A stretch of DNA of 64,000 bases from contig CM043964.1 of NCBI GenBank assembly GCA_014529385.2, positions 139,336,529 to 139,400,528 on the forward strand. Reading direction: 5' to 3'. This stretch comes from Adiantum capillus-veneris (Eukaryota > Streptophyta > Polypodiopsida > Polypodiales > Pteridaceae). Positions 11,238-21,779 of this stretch are shown in pieces (positions within the stretch are counted from its first letter, which is position 1; every line of letters starts with the position of its first letter). The translations under genes were made by a program, and so were the position numbers. The notes below the pieces were generated by a model. That model saw only the letters and a program-made list of their open reading frames with translations, ran no database searches and was not told the DNA's origin.

Positions 11238-11316
11238 CGCTCTCTCTTTCTCTACTCCCTATCTCTATCTCCCTCTCTTTCTCTACTCTATCTTTCTATT
11301 TATATTTCTCTATCTC
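10651..11316 (+). repeat. ~660-bp polypyrimidine microsatellite
   Basis: Almost uninterrupted C/T on the + strand. It starts with (TC)n at 10651-10711, passes through a long imperfect CTCTCT/TTTCTCTA/CCCTCT stretch, returns to pure (CT)n at about 11150-11198, then (TA)n and more CT. The serine/leucine-rich frames read through it are not genes. It interrupts element A between gag and integrase. Confidence 0.95.
11198..11232. repeat. (TA)n microsatellite
   Basis: About 17 TA units inside the polypyrimidine tract, directly after the purest (CT)n block. Confidence 0.97.
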
Positions 11317-11329
11317 CCATCCTTAGTCA

Positions 11330-12080
11330 TGATATGGTGAATACATTCCCTAGCATTTTTAGCTTGCAATTTCCTAAAATAGGTTTTGGATGAACAATGC
11401 ACATGCCTAAGCTCATGCTACCTGCATAGAAACCTTGCTCTAGGTGCTCTCTCTACCTCGAACTGTTTGAGTTTTTGTATGGCATTCCTAAGCATATCCA
11501 TATCCTTATCAATCAATTGCTTTACATCTTGAGCCATGATTGATCTTATATTTTCTATAGCATGTTCAACATCTCTTGTTTTTTCTTTGGCTACCCTCTT
11601 CTTAGTAGATCTAATGCATTGTTGCATCTCTGCACAAAATTTCAGCCAAGTCTACACTAGTTCTTGCATACCATACTACTGCAAAGAGATTTCTAATGCC
11701 ATGATTTTGTAACAGTGTATTGTTAATCATGAGGGGCCTACTAAACCCCACTATATGTGATAGGACTTCATATCAATGTTATTTAAGCTCAAAACAAGAG
11801 GGAAGTGATAAGAGAAACTTGGACTTCAACATTCAATCGAGTAGAAGCTGGTGGCCAGTTAGATTCAATGAAATACAACCTATCAATTCTGGACCTTGAG
11901 GAAGTGTGGGATTGAGAGTGAAAAGTGTATCCATGGTGCATATGCCCATGAGAAATCCATGCATCATTCCATTTACCATATGTTAAATCATCCCAACCTA
12001 GGGCTTCTGGTTGAGACATGATCATGGTAGGAGATGTAGTGTCCCTAGAAAAAGACACCACATTAATATCTCCTCCAAAA
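11330..12080 (-). pseudogene. LINE fragment J: endonuclease C-terminus and RT linker
   Basis: On the minus strand, 12078-11789 reads GGDINVV, close to the GDFN motif of LINE apurinic endonucleases, then WNDAWISHGH, YTFHSQSHTSS and SRIDRLYF. The latter resembles the (Y/F)TW..S-rich, (S)RIDR-type end of this domain. At 11627-11418 a Lys/Arg-rich stretch (KEKTRDVEHAIENIRS, KLKQFEVERAPRARFL) and then a SSKTYFRKLQAKNAREC-like segment resemble the endonuclease-RT linker of plant L1-type LINEs. No RT follows; the fragment ends at the microsatellite. Stops and frameshifts are present. Confidence 0.65.
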
Positions 12081-12525
12081 ATACTTGACTTAAAGCTTCA
12101 AGCCATTCTCAAAGATTTTGCCTCAAAATATGGTTATTGTCAGCAAGATGTTGACTAGAGGCTTTTGCCCCCATTCAATGTCAATTAGAAAGATTGAGCA
12201 TCTACCACTAGGGTGGTCCATAACCCATTAAGGGTTAAGAGAATCTTTTATGCATGTCAATACACCAAAGTAACCAGACTACTTATCCCCATAAAAACAA
12301 TGCATGCCTTTGTAGTGCATGGTTTTACCAGCTCTACTATGCATTTTATGCTCTTAAACAAAACAGACATCCAAATTTCTCTAATTTTGTGAAGCATGCT
12401 AAATTATGTAATCAAGTTGGTGTAATTAATTTTATTGATGATAAAATAACTATAATTTTTTGGAACAATTATTTATGAAAAATAACAAATGCTTTGTATT
12501 TTCCTAAGAAGCGTTGTTATTGATG
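12081..12525. other. No gene seen
   Basis: AT-rich sequence between the LINE fragment and integrase. No domain recognised. Confidence 0.45.
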
Positions 12526-12599
12526 ATAGAGCAATCCGCCCTATATCAATTGCTGGTTGAAAGATTGTATAAAAAAAACAAGGATGAGATTTTTCTTTT

Positions 12600-12790
12600 G
12601 TGCATTAATATCAAGGAACAAGAATCTTACTTGAGTCAAGCTCATACCACAGCAGTAGGACTGCATTTTGCATAAGACCAGACCTTAAGACAATCGATTT
12701 GGCTAGGAGAATATTACCTACCATGAAGAAATACGTTGATTACTTGAGCAGTTGCATTCAATGTAAAGAAAGAACTGCCATACCACATGC
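12600..12790 (+). pseudogene. Gypsy integrase HHCC zinc finger, first copy
   Basis: Across two frameshifts the + strand shows AHTTAVGLHFA, then YLPTMKKYVDYLSS and CIQCKERT. This is the H-x-H ... C-x2-C pattern of the integrase N-terminal domain. It precedes a second finger by about 350 bp, so it may come from a separate gypsy element inserted into A. Confidence 0.55.
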
Positions 12791-12924
12791 CATGTTATTT
12801 TAGATTTTGATGACACCATAATGGAGTAGATATCTGGTAGTATATCTGACTAAAAGAATATTCCCAAAAGATATGAGTAAACAAAGAAGCAATCAATAGA
12901 GACTGAAGCAACCAGCTACGTAAT

Positions 12925-14060
12925 GGTTGGGAATCGACTCTATTGACAAGTAAAGGACCAACAACTTAGATTGTGTGCCAATGAAGATGATTATCTTCCT
13001 ATCTTGGAGCAAGCGCAAGCGAGTCTTGCAAGAGGCCATTTCTCTCATCATGAAACCATATAAGCCAAGGCTATATTGATGACAACTTCTGGTGTCCAAC
13101 ATTATTTGCCAATGCCAAAGAATTTTTTTGATGATGTGATTCATGTAAACAAGCAAAGATGCCAACACAAATTGATAGTATACCACTGCAACCTATGCAT
13201 GTGTATTTGCTAAGTAGGGTATAGACTTTGTGGGTCCAATACAACCACTAAAATATAAAACTCAGGTGCAATATATTATTGTGACCACAAATTACTTAAC
13301 CAAATGGGCTAAGGTATGAGCCACTACAAAGAACAATGTTAGAACCACTGTAGCATTCCTGTATGAATGCATATTCACTAGGTCTGGACTTCCTATTGAG
13401 CTTGTAAGCGATTGCGGGTTGCATTTTCTCAATGAGGTGATATAACACTTATTAAATAAGTTCATGGTAATCCATAACAAATCTACACCCTATCATCCTC
13501 AAGCAAACAAGATCATAAGCTCTGTATTAACCAAAATTGTTAGTTGAGGAAGAATGGACTTGGAGATCCATCTTCATTACTCCTTGTGGGCGAGTTTCAT
13601 TGAAAACAGTTTTGAGCAATACTCCTTTTAACTTGGTCTATGGAATAGATGTAATATTGCTACCAATGGAGTTCTTATTACCCACTCTCAAAGTGGAATG
13701 GAAAGGGCATGAGTTGTTAGAATGACTCGAGGACTTAGAATGACTAGATGAAGAACGACTAGCGATCATTGCCCATATATATGCACAAAAACAAAAACAA
13801 AAACAATATTTTGACTCACAATTGCTGATAAAAAAATTTCAAACAAGGGGATTTGGTTCAAGTTTACTTTTTGAAACAACATTTACTCAAGTTCAAGAAA
13901 AAGGGACATGGTCCTTTTGTCATTGAAGATGTTTCACCATGGTGTTGTCAAATGAGCTACCTTAATTGGAGAAATCATGGAAAATTGGATTAGTGGATGT
14001 CGGATCTGCAAATACCACCTGCCCTTGACTAATGAACTTTTGCAAAGAATTCATACAATA
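12925..14060 (+). pseudogene. Integrase of element A
   Basis: Integrase would join element cDNA to the chromosome. Pieces in several frames give an RNase H/INT junction (LRLCANEDDYLPILEQAQAS), a second zinc finger beginning ARGHFSHHET near 13030, and a catalytic core from 13207 (GIDFVGPI, then a TNY where DY is usual). The conserved D lies in SDCGLHFLNEVI near 13410, followed by STPYHPQAN near 13485. A GPY/F-like region follows near 13905 (KKKGHGPFVIEDV). The order and wording parallel element B's integrase. Many stops and frameshifts make it non-functional. Confidence 0.75.
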
Positions 14061-14204
14061 AAGGAAAGAAGGATTAAAAAACAATAGGTGATTGAGGAAT
14101 CCCAAGAGGAAGCGCGCATTCATGTTCTAAAGAGGAGAGCACCAAGGAAACCAATTACTCAAGTTCTACCCTCAATACCCTCTAGATTCAACCCTTAGGA
14201 GATG

Positions 14205-14800
14205 ATGATGTGGAGAATGATGATGAATGGCTGGATAGACTTGATATGTGGATCACTGTGAATCTTAAGGAGAATTACACGGTCAAGTCCTTCGCAGATA
14301 CACGTTCCAAGAGTCAATGTGGTCAGCTATTTGACATATCATAAGGCAACTACTCAACCACATGAGTATTGATGGGATACTATAAAGGGATGGAACAAAA
14401 AAGCAGCTCCAACTTTACAAAAAATTAACTTGAATATCATTGTTCAAGGATTCTCTTGCTAGCATACTTTCATATGGATCGTAGATGAACAATCGAATGA
14501 AGAATTAATATTGTGAGCTCCATGGATAGGAACCTCTAAAGCAATCCAAGATTGGGATGCCAAAATTTTGGATCTTACACTAAAGGAGGGTAGCTGAATG
14601 TTCCATTTTTATACAACAAGGAAGATTGGAAAGCAAGTCATTATAATTTCTAGTCAACAAAGCACAAGTCGTCTGATACAAATACAAATGTTGCATCACA
14701 AGAGATTTCTTTTCACCATCATAACACATAGGGAACCAAGAGAATTTGGATACCTAAAAGTCAGCTCTTCAACAACTCTCAGCAAATCTAGCTGCTGAAA
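14205..14800 (+). pseudogene. Second retropepsin-like domain of element A, downstream of integrase
   Basis: An acidic lead-in (DDVENDDEWLDRLD) is followed by SFADTRSKSQCGQL, where D-T-R-S replaces the D-T/S-G of an aspartic protease. The end of the domain reads APWIGTSKAIQDWDAKI near 14515-14565. The same positions in element B read LLDSGAQANL and LLGQPWQKEYNVQIDW. Further on, TKRIWIPKSQL near 14730 matches B's IWIPKP motif. Stops and frameshifts are present and the catalytic Gly is lost. The value of this copy is that it shows the unusual placement is shared within the lineage. Confidence 0.55.
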
Positions 14801-15210
14801 AAGTTAAGCTAAAACCTAAAATTAGGTCCGAAATGAAGGATGGTTGTAAAAATGTTCTTTCAAGCAAATCCAAACACAATCAAGTACAAATAGGTACCAA
14901 AAATTAGACCACCATCCAGAACCGTGCCCATGTAGTTTAGTACTCCTCCTACGGAGTATGTGTATTTCACAATCAAAGAACAAGCTCAACTGCTACAGAA
15001 TTTACTCTTCAAGAAAGTTCCAACACATGATACCTCGCCATCAACAACCCTTGAGTACATTACTCAAAACCCACCTCTTTGCATAGTGTGTTTACATGCA
15101 TTGACATCAGTGGCATGATAGGGCCAATCTCGGCCATGCATAGACACGATTTTGTTGCCCATGCCCTGCACAAGCCAAGCTGTATTCAATCGTCTTGGAG
15201 AGGACTTGAC

Positions 15211-15226
15211 CAAGGAGGGGGAGAGA
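15211..15226 (+). promoter_or_regulatory. Internal polypurine tract of element A
   Basis: CAAGGAGGGGGAGAGA between the second protease region and ORF3. It closely resembles B's internal tract at 32259 and B's terminal PPT at 38321. Confidence 0.5.
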
Positions 15227-15374
15227 TATTTTGAACGTGGACACAAGCATATAAATTTGATAGAGAAAAGGGCAATATTTTAAAGTAATTGTGTGTTAAC
15301 ATGTGAATTTGTTTGGAAAAATTGGATAAAATGTCCTAATAACCAGGTGAATGGGGGAGACGTAATATGATAAC

Positions 15375-15400
15375 CCCTAGATGTGTGTATATATTGTAAA
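15375..15400 (+). promoter_or_regulatory. Conserved TATA-like element upstream of ORF3 (A)
   Basis: CCCCTAGATGTGTG then TATATAT and GTAAA. Element B has CCCCTAGGTGTGTG then TATATACGTAAA at 32428-32455. Sharing between two diverged copies suggests an internal promoter, though this is unproven. Confidence 0.35.
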
Positions 15401-15449
15401 TACAAGTCAAAAAAAGCCAAAATATTGCAGTTCCTTACTCGCTCCAGCC

Positions 15450-16066
15450 ATGAGGGGATCTCTCTCATCAACTTTGGGAGCTCCAAAGAAGAAAACTATG
15501 AATGCTAAGTTGGTCAAGCATCCAACATACTAGATAGAAGAAGATTCTCTAAATTAAGAAAATGTTACATAGTTGGCCAAAGAACAGTTAGAAGGCCAGT
15601 ATGTCACAGTCTATAATGGCATATTCAAAAGTGCACAAGTATCCAGAGTACAAATGTTGCCCAAGGAATCTCAAGACCTAACAAAAGAAGATGCAGTTAG
15701 ACCATTATGGGAGACGATTGGTCTCACAACTACATCCAGCAGGAATCATGTGGTATTGACTACAAAAGTTCTTATGAGTTGTTGCATAGAACTAATGAAA
15801 GGGTTGGACCACTATTTTAGATTTGAATGACACCCCCAAAGTGAACATCACTGAGGAACAGATAGCAGATGCAGTATGGCTGCCCAAGGGAGGAAGGCCA
15901 ATGAGAGATTCCTAGTTGCCTACCATAGGAATATTCTTTGGAGAATAAACATTATTCACGGATCTCAAGCAAAAAGAGATAGAGAGTCAACTTAGGCTAT
16001 ACCACCAACACTTCCATTTTACCGCAAAGAGGTCACAGTGGTACTTAAAGTTCGATCAATGGATAC
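15450..16066 (+). pseudogene. ORF3 of element A, truncated
   Basis: Frame from the ATG at 15450, with in-frame stops near 15531, 15555 and 15570 and a frameshift near 15815. Recognisable matches to ORF3 of B: GQYVTVYNGIFK with QMLPKES (B: LKIYQGVFK, ELPMLPRE); NITEEQIADAVWLP (B: EITEKVVAAALDL); and FTDLKQKEIESQLRLYHQHF (B: FEDIANPKVAIMSRLYKQYF). It is cut at about 16066, where copia fragment I begins. It lacks the coiled-coil half seen in B. Function unknown. No signal peptide or membrane span is visible, so it is not an obvious env. Confidence 0.6.
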
Positions 16067-16067
16067 T

Positions 16068-16600
16068 GGTGGATCACTGATTCAAAAGATGCAACTCACT
16101 AGCAAGATGTGAAGTGGATACTTAGGTATCTAAAAGGGACTAAAAAAAAATTCTTTGCATTTTGGAGGCGCCGATATTTTCTTGCAAGGGTATGTTGATG
16201 CAGATATGACAGGTGTTTAAGACACTCGAAGGAGCACTATTGGCTACATCTTCAAAAATGGAGGTACAATTGTAATTTGGGCTTCAAAGCTATAGAAAGT
16301 GGTCTCACTATCTACCACGGAAGCAAAATATGTTGGTGGATCACTGATTCAAAAGATGCAACTCACTGGCAAGTTGTGAAGTGGATACTTAGGTATCTAA
16401 AAGGAACCAAAAAAAAAATCTTTGCATTTTGGAGGCACTGATATTTTCTTGCAAGGGTATGTTGATGTAGATATGACAGGTGATTAAGAGACCTAAAGGA
16501 GCACTATTGGCTACGTCTTTAGAAATGGAGGTACAATTGTAAGTTGGGCTTCAAAGCTGTAGAAAGTGGTCTCACTTTCTACCACGAAAGAAACATATGT
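16068..16600 (+). repeat. 267-bp tandem duplication inside copia I RNase H
   Basis: GGTGGATCACTGATTCAAAA starts at 16068 and again at 16335. The two units are near-identical with scattered substitutions, giving two consecutive copies of the YVDADMTG-STIGY segment. Confidence 0.9.
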
Positions 16601-16860
16601 AGCAATGAGACAGAGACATGAAAAGAGATTATGTGGATTTGTAGATTCTTAGAGGAGATTGGATACAATCAAGACAATTGTGTCTTGTACCATGATACTC
16701 AAAGCGCCATTCATCTTGCAAAGAATTCAGCCTTTCACTCAAGGACAAAGCACATTGAGGGGAGATATCACTTCATACAAAGGTGCGTACATGTTTACAA
16801 AGGTGTTCAACAAGGAGAATTTGAGATTTTTCTCATCTTCAATTAGCATTCAAGGATAAG
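16068..16860 (+). pseudogene. Ty1/copia RNase H remnant (element I)
   Basis: The end of copia pol: LRYLKGTKKK, LQGYVDADMTG, RRSTIGYIFKNGGTIV, ASKL, VSLSTTEAKYV, then QDNCVLYHDTQSAIHLAKN and FHSRTKHIEGRYHFI. These are the D, E and D motifs and the TKHI(E/D)xxYHF end of copia RNase H. The first half is duplicated in tandem. The rest of the element 5' of this is missing; it abuts ORF3 of A directly. Stops and frameshifts are present. Confidence 0.9.
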
Positions 16861-16904
16861 AAGCCAAGATGGAAAGCAGTTGCAGGGTTGGTGTGGAGAT
16901 CAGT

Positions 16905-16919
16905 CTCCAAGTGGGAGAT
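16905..16919 (+). promoter_or_regulatory. Polypurine tract of copia I
   Basis: CAAGTGGGAGAT just before TGTTAAGTATGG. This AAGTGGGAGATTGTT phrasing is the usual PPT-LTR junction of plant copia elements. Confidence 0.8.
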
Positions 16920-17541
16920 TGTTAAGTATGGAGCCTGATTTACCCCTTGTAACTTTTAGTCTCAAAACACACATTTGTAAGGCCCCCATTATGAGGAGAA
17001 CCCATCATGCGTAAGAGAAATCACTCAACAAAAAACAAAAAGTTCATGTCCAGATTATTCCATTTTTGCCATAATATGATGGTTGGATGGCGGCCCAAAA
17101 GTGATCAAAAAACGATCGATCAGTTGGCCGATGGCTGGTGGGCAGAAGTCTTTGGCCGATGGACAATTTCAATGGTCAGTAGCCGATTTTTAGGCCAGCT
17201 TGTCTTCTCAAGGGTAGCCACACATGGGAGAATTCAACTCAGACTTATCTACACAAGGGCAACCACACGGATGCATCTCATGAGAGAGGGTAGTCTTTTT
17301 GGCCTATAAATAGAGAGCCTCTTCTACAAACAAAATACATTGTGAAGTTGATGAAACAAGGTGTGTGTGTGTGTGAAGAGAGTGAAGCAAGATGTGTGTG
17401 TGTGGAGAGAGTGAAGCAAGGTGGGAGTTCTATTAAGGGTATAATCCCTTTGTAACCTAATTTTAGTTTGAAGTACTAAAGCCAGAGAGTGGCTACTTTC
17501 CCATGGATGTAGCTCACATTAGTGAACCACGTATATATTGT

Positions 17542-17597
<56 letters not shown>

Positions 17598-17684
17598 CTC
17601 TATAATCTCTTGTGCGTGAAAATTATCTCTCTCTATTAAGTAAACTACTCTAATATCTAATTAGCTACGCCCTATTTCCTAACA
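16920..17684 (+). repeat. 3' LTR of copia I
   Basis: Starts TGTTAAG and ends CCTAACA at 17684, with inverted TGTTA/TAACA ends. It is about 765 bp. TATAAATA is near 17307. A transcript leader holds three ~30-bp GTGAAGCAAG(GT)n units (17350-17430), and a (CT)n run is near the end. No target duplication can be checked because the 5' LTR is absent. Confidence 0.75.
17543..17595 (+). repeat. (CT)n microsatellite in the copia I LTR
   Basis: About 26 CT units near the 3' end of the LTR. A GA/CT run in a 5' UTR-like position is common in plant promoters. Confidence 0.97.
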
Positions 17685-17752
17685 TAGTCAATGAATATTG
17701 TATTAATTGTTTTAGGTTATTGATTTATCTAATTTATGTTTTGTTTTTGTAG

Positions 17753-17815
17753 AGTCAGGATAATCAAATGCATGTACCTATGAACGCGGATGAGGAGGAC
17801 GAGGAAGAGGACTAA
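17753..17815 (+). other. Possible terminal exon fragment with acidic tail
   Basis: A T-rich stretch ending TTTTTGTAG looks like a 3' splice site. It is followed by a short frame (SQDNQMHVPMNADEEDEEED) and a TAA. An AT-rich 3' UTR-like region follows. An acidic C-terminus like this occurs in many proteins, including hAT transposases. It is too short to assign. Confidence 0.25.
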
Positions 17816-19116
<1,301 letters not shown>

Positions 19117-19128
19117 AATCCCCCCTGG
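19117..19128 (-). promoter_or_regulatory. Polypurine tract of copia H
   Basis: On the minus strand CCAGGGGGGATT lies directly before the 3' LTR. Confidence 0.75.
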
Positions 19129-19283
19129 AGTGATGCAGTGAACGAGAGCTGGCACATGAGTAAAGGGAAGTGCCATGCCCGAGGACATGATCAGTCCACA
19201 AAGGGGAGTAAGCCCAAAGCTTTGCGGAAAGCTTCAAGCTTCTCACAAGACAATGCCTTTGCAAAAAGATCTGCAAGGTTGTC

Positions 19284-20825
19284 CTATGTTGGCACATAAG
19301 CCAAGCTGATCTCTCCTGCTGAGAGCCTCTCCCTGACATAGTGGTAATGTACCTCAATGTGCTTTGTGCGAGCATGAAAAACTAGGTTCCTCGCAACTGC
19401 CAATGCGCTCTGAATGTCAGTGTAGATAGTGTTTGCAGTGTCCTGTCCAACACCCAAATCAGCCATAAGGCGTCTGAGCCATACACACTCAAGCATAGCT
19501 GTGAAGACTGCCCTGTACTCAGCCTCACAACTCGAACTAGCCACAGTAGGTTGATTCTTGCTCAACCATGATATACATGAACTGCCAAGCATGAAACAAA
19601 AACCACTTGTGGACACTCTCGTGTCAAAACAACCAGCCCAATCCAAGTCTAAAAAAGCATGTAAGTATGGCATCAATGATCCCCCCTCGGGATAAAACAA
19701 GCCAAGATGTAAAGTTCCACTAAGGTAGTGGAAAATCCCCTAGGCTATGCATAAATTTGATGACCTGTGAGACTGCAAACTGAATATCCAGCCTCATGTT
19801 GCATACATAGATGAGGCAGCCAAGAGCAGTTTGATAAAGAGTGACATCAGCAGGATCGCCAGCATCATGTAGACTCAACTTCAAACCTGTTTCCATGGGA
19901 GTGGCAATAGGTTTGCAATCCTCAAGTCCAAAATTACATAGCAATGTCTCTATGTAACTTTCCTGACAGAAGGCAATACCACCATAACACTGCTTAAACT
20001 GTATACCCAAGTAATGATGCAACAGCCTCAAATCTTTCATCTTGAAAGTAGCATTCAAATCAGCCTTAAATTCAGCAATATGTCTCTCAGTTGGTCCAGT
20101 GATCAGCAAATCATCAACATAAAGAACCACAATGAGAAGTACATCACCCTCACGCTTTACATACAATGTGCCTTCTGTTGGACTATTATGAAAGCCTTGT
20201 TTGACCAAATGAGTGTCAGCTTTCTCATACCAAGCACGAGGAGATTGCTTCAGCCCATACAAAGTCTTGTTACATTTGCACACTTTGTCCTCTTGTCCTT
20301 TTATGACAAAACCGCGAGGCTGCGTTACATAAACTTCCTCAAATATGTCACCATTCAAGAAAGCAGTAACAATGTCTGATTGATGTACATCCCAACCAAA
20401 ATGAGCTACCAATGCACATAGAAAACGCACAGTAATCATACGACAAGTGGGAGAAAATGTCTCTTCATAATCTATGCCTTTTTGCTGTGCATAACCCTTT
20501 GCAACAAGTTGAGCCTTATGGCGATCAATCTCACCATCCGGCCGGCTTGCGTTTCAACTTGTAAACCCACTTCGTACCAATGGACTTTTTGCCAGGAGGC
20601 AAATCACATAAAGTCCATGTGTCATTTTCTATGAGTGCATCATATTCTGATTGCATGGCAGCCATCAAATTTTCTGAATTTTGTGCTTCATCAAAAGACA
20701 GAGGCTCCTCAACATCATGTAAGCTAGACACAGCCAAAGCATAACAATCTGATGCATAAGATGCATGGCGAGAGCCTGAACGAGTACGACTAGACAAAGG
20801 TGCATCCAATTTACTGTGATGCAAA
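19284..20825 (-). pseudogene. RT and RNase H of copia H
   Basis: Reverse transcriptase copies element RNA; RNase H removes the RNA strand. RT N-terminus at 20824-20531 (PLSSRTRSGSR linker, ENDTWTLCDLPPGKKSIGTK, WVYKLKRK). RT core at 20439-19720 (DVHQSDIVTAFLNGD, KTLYGLKQSPRAWYEK, VVLYVDDLLITG with the YVDD active site, YLGIQF). RNase H at 19700-19284 (LDLDWAGCFDTR, GSSCISWLSKNQPTV, SSSCEAEYRAVFTA, HARTKHIEVHYHYVRE). Frameshifts lie near 20440-20530 and 19700-19720. The N-terminal side of the linker lies beyond the nested element at 39273, and the reading continues across the two halves. Confidence 0.93.
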
Positions 20826-20830
20826 GTGTG
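20826..20830. repeat. Target-site duplication of element B, left copy
   Basis: GTGTG directly before LTR start TGTTAGAAGC. The same five bases follow the 3' LTR at 39268-39272. Confidence 0.92.
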
Positions 20831-21759
20831 TGTTAGAAGCTGGACACACCCTACGGAAAATGACTGCCGATAGATTATTATTTTTTTTAATTATTCATTT
20901 ATTGAGAAAAACCCGACATTTCACCTTGTAACTATTGGGGCTTACAGAAGTTTCCAGATTGTATCCCAGTTTTGACATTTAGATTGAGTAGATGGTTAAA
21001 TTGGAACATTAGGGTTTGAGAATTGTAAGGTATTTATACCACTTTTTGACCTTAATGAAAAAACCTTTTGTCATTTTAAAAAGTTTGAACTTTGTGGGGG
21101 AGCGTACTGTGTACGAGAGAGAGTGAGAGCTTCATCTTGACGCTACGAGCGCACTGGTGGTCAGAATCGAGTGCAAAGAAGTGTAGCGTGTTGCCACCGA
21201 TGAGAGCTATGCGCCAATACCTACACTGCGCGCGTAAGGCCCGGTTTTGTGAGCTCCATCTACGAGCTTCATCTGGTGATTCGGTGAGCATACGTTGTCC
21301 GATTTTGCATTGCATCATATCCATGTGTTCGCATTAAGTAGAGCTACACATTAGGCTCTTTAGATTTTGAAAACGATGACCTGCAAATTTTGGCCGGATA
21401 TCCTACGTGATTCTGCACCAGGTGTTTTGGGTTGGGATTTATATTCATAGACCTTAGGGAGAGCGACCTATTGGTGTTAGTAGGGTCTCCTTCAAGTTAT
21501 GTGGTGTTTCCAGATTGTTTGATGGGTATTCGGCTCTAGAAAGCGTTGTAGGAAGTTTCCTCTTATGCACTCTTGAAGACTATAGCTTAAACATTGCGTA
21601 GAGACCTCTGTACGAATTAGTTAGGAGTCGGTTGAGTGTAGGTTGACACCCTATGCTTGCTTCCACGCACCTGTGGGTCGAGATTTGTCCTTAGCTGACA
21701 AATCTTGTTAGGTGAGTTCTCGTTGTGCTGACGTCCGTCGCGGCGTCTCCGCCCAAACA
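20831..21759 (+). repeat. 5' LTR of element B
   Basis: TGTTAGAAGCTGG to CGCCCAAACA, 929 bp. A TATTTATA-type box is near 21029. The R/U5-like part begins in the GTACGAGAGAGAG region. It contains a half-palindrome ATATCCTACGTG near 21397 (ACATCCTACGTG in the 3' LTR), related to the leader palindromes. Confidence 0.95.
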
Positions 21760-21760
21760 T

Positions 21761-21779
21761 TGGCGCCACTGCCGGGGAC
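21761..21779 (+). promoter_or_regulatory. Primer binding site of element B (tRNA-Asp type)
   Basis: TGGCGCCACTGCCGGGGAC begins one base after the 5' LTR. Plant Tat/Athila-type gypsy elements use TGGCGCCGTTGCCGGGGA, complementary to tRNA-Asp. Two mismatches are seen. Confidence 0.92.

Larger units (their letters stand above)
14801..15449 (+). other. pol-ORF3 intergenic region of element A
   Basis: No ORF. From about 15070 to 15410 it parallels element B at 32100-32470: a GCATTGAC..TGCA phrase, a GGGCCA phrase, a PPT-like run, then CCCCTAG followed by GT-rich TATATA. B's equivalent interval before ORF3 is about 2.4 kb; here ORF3 starts only about 50 bp after the TATA-like stretch. Confidence 0.5.
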
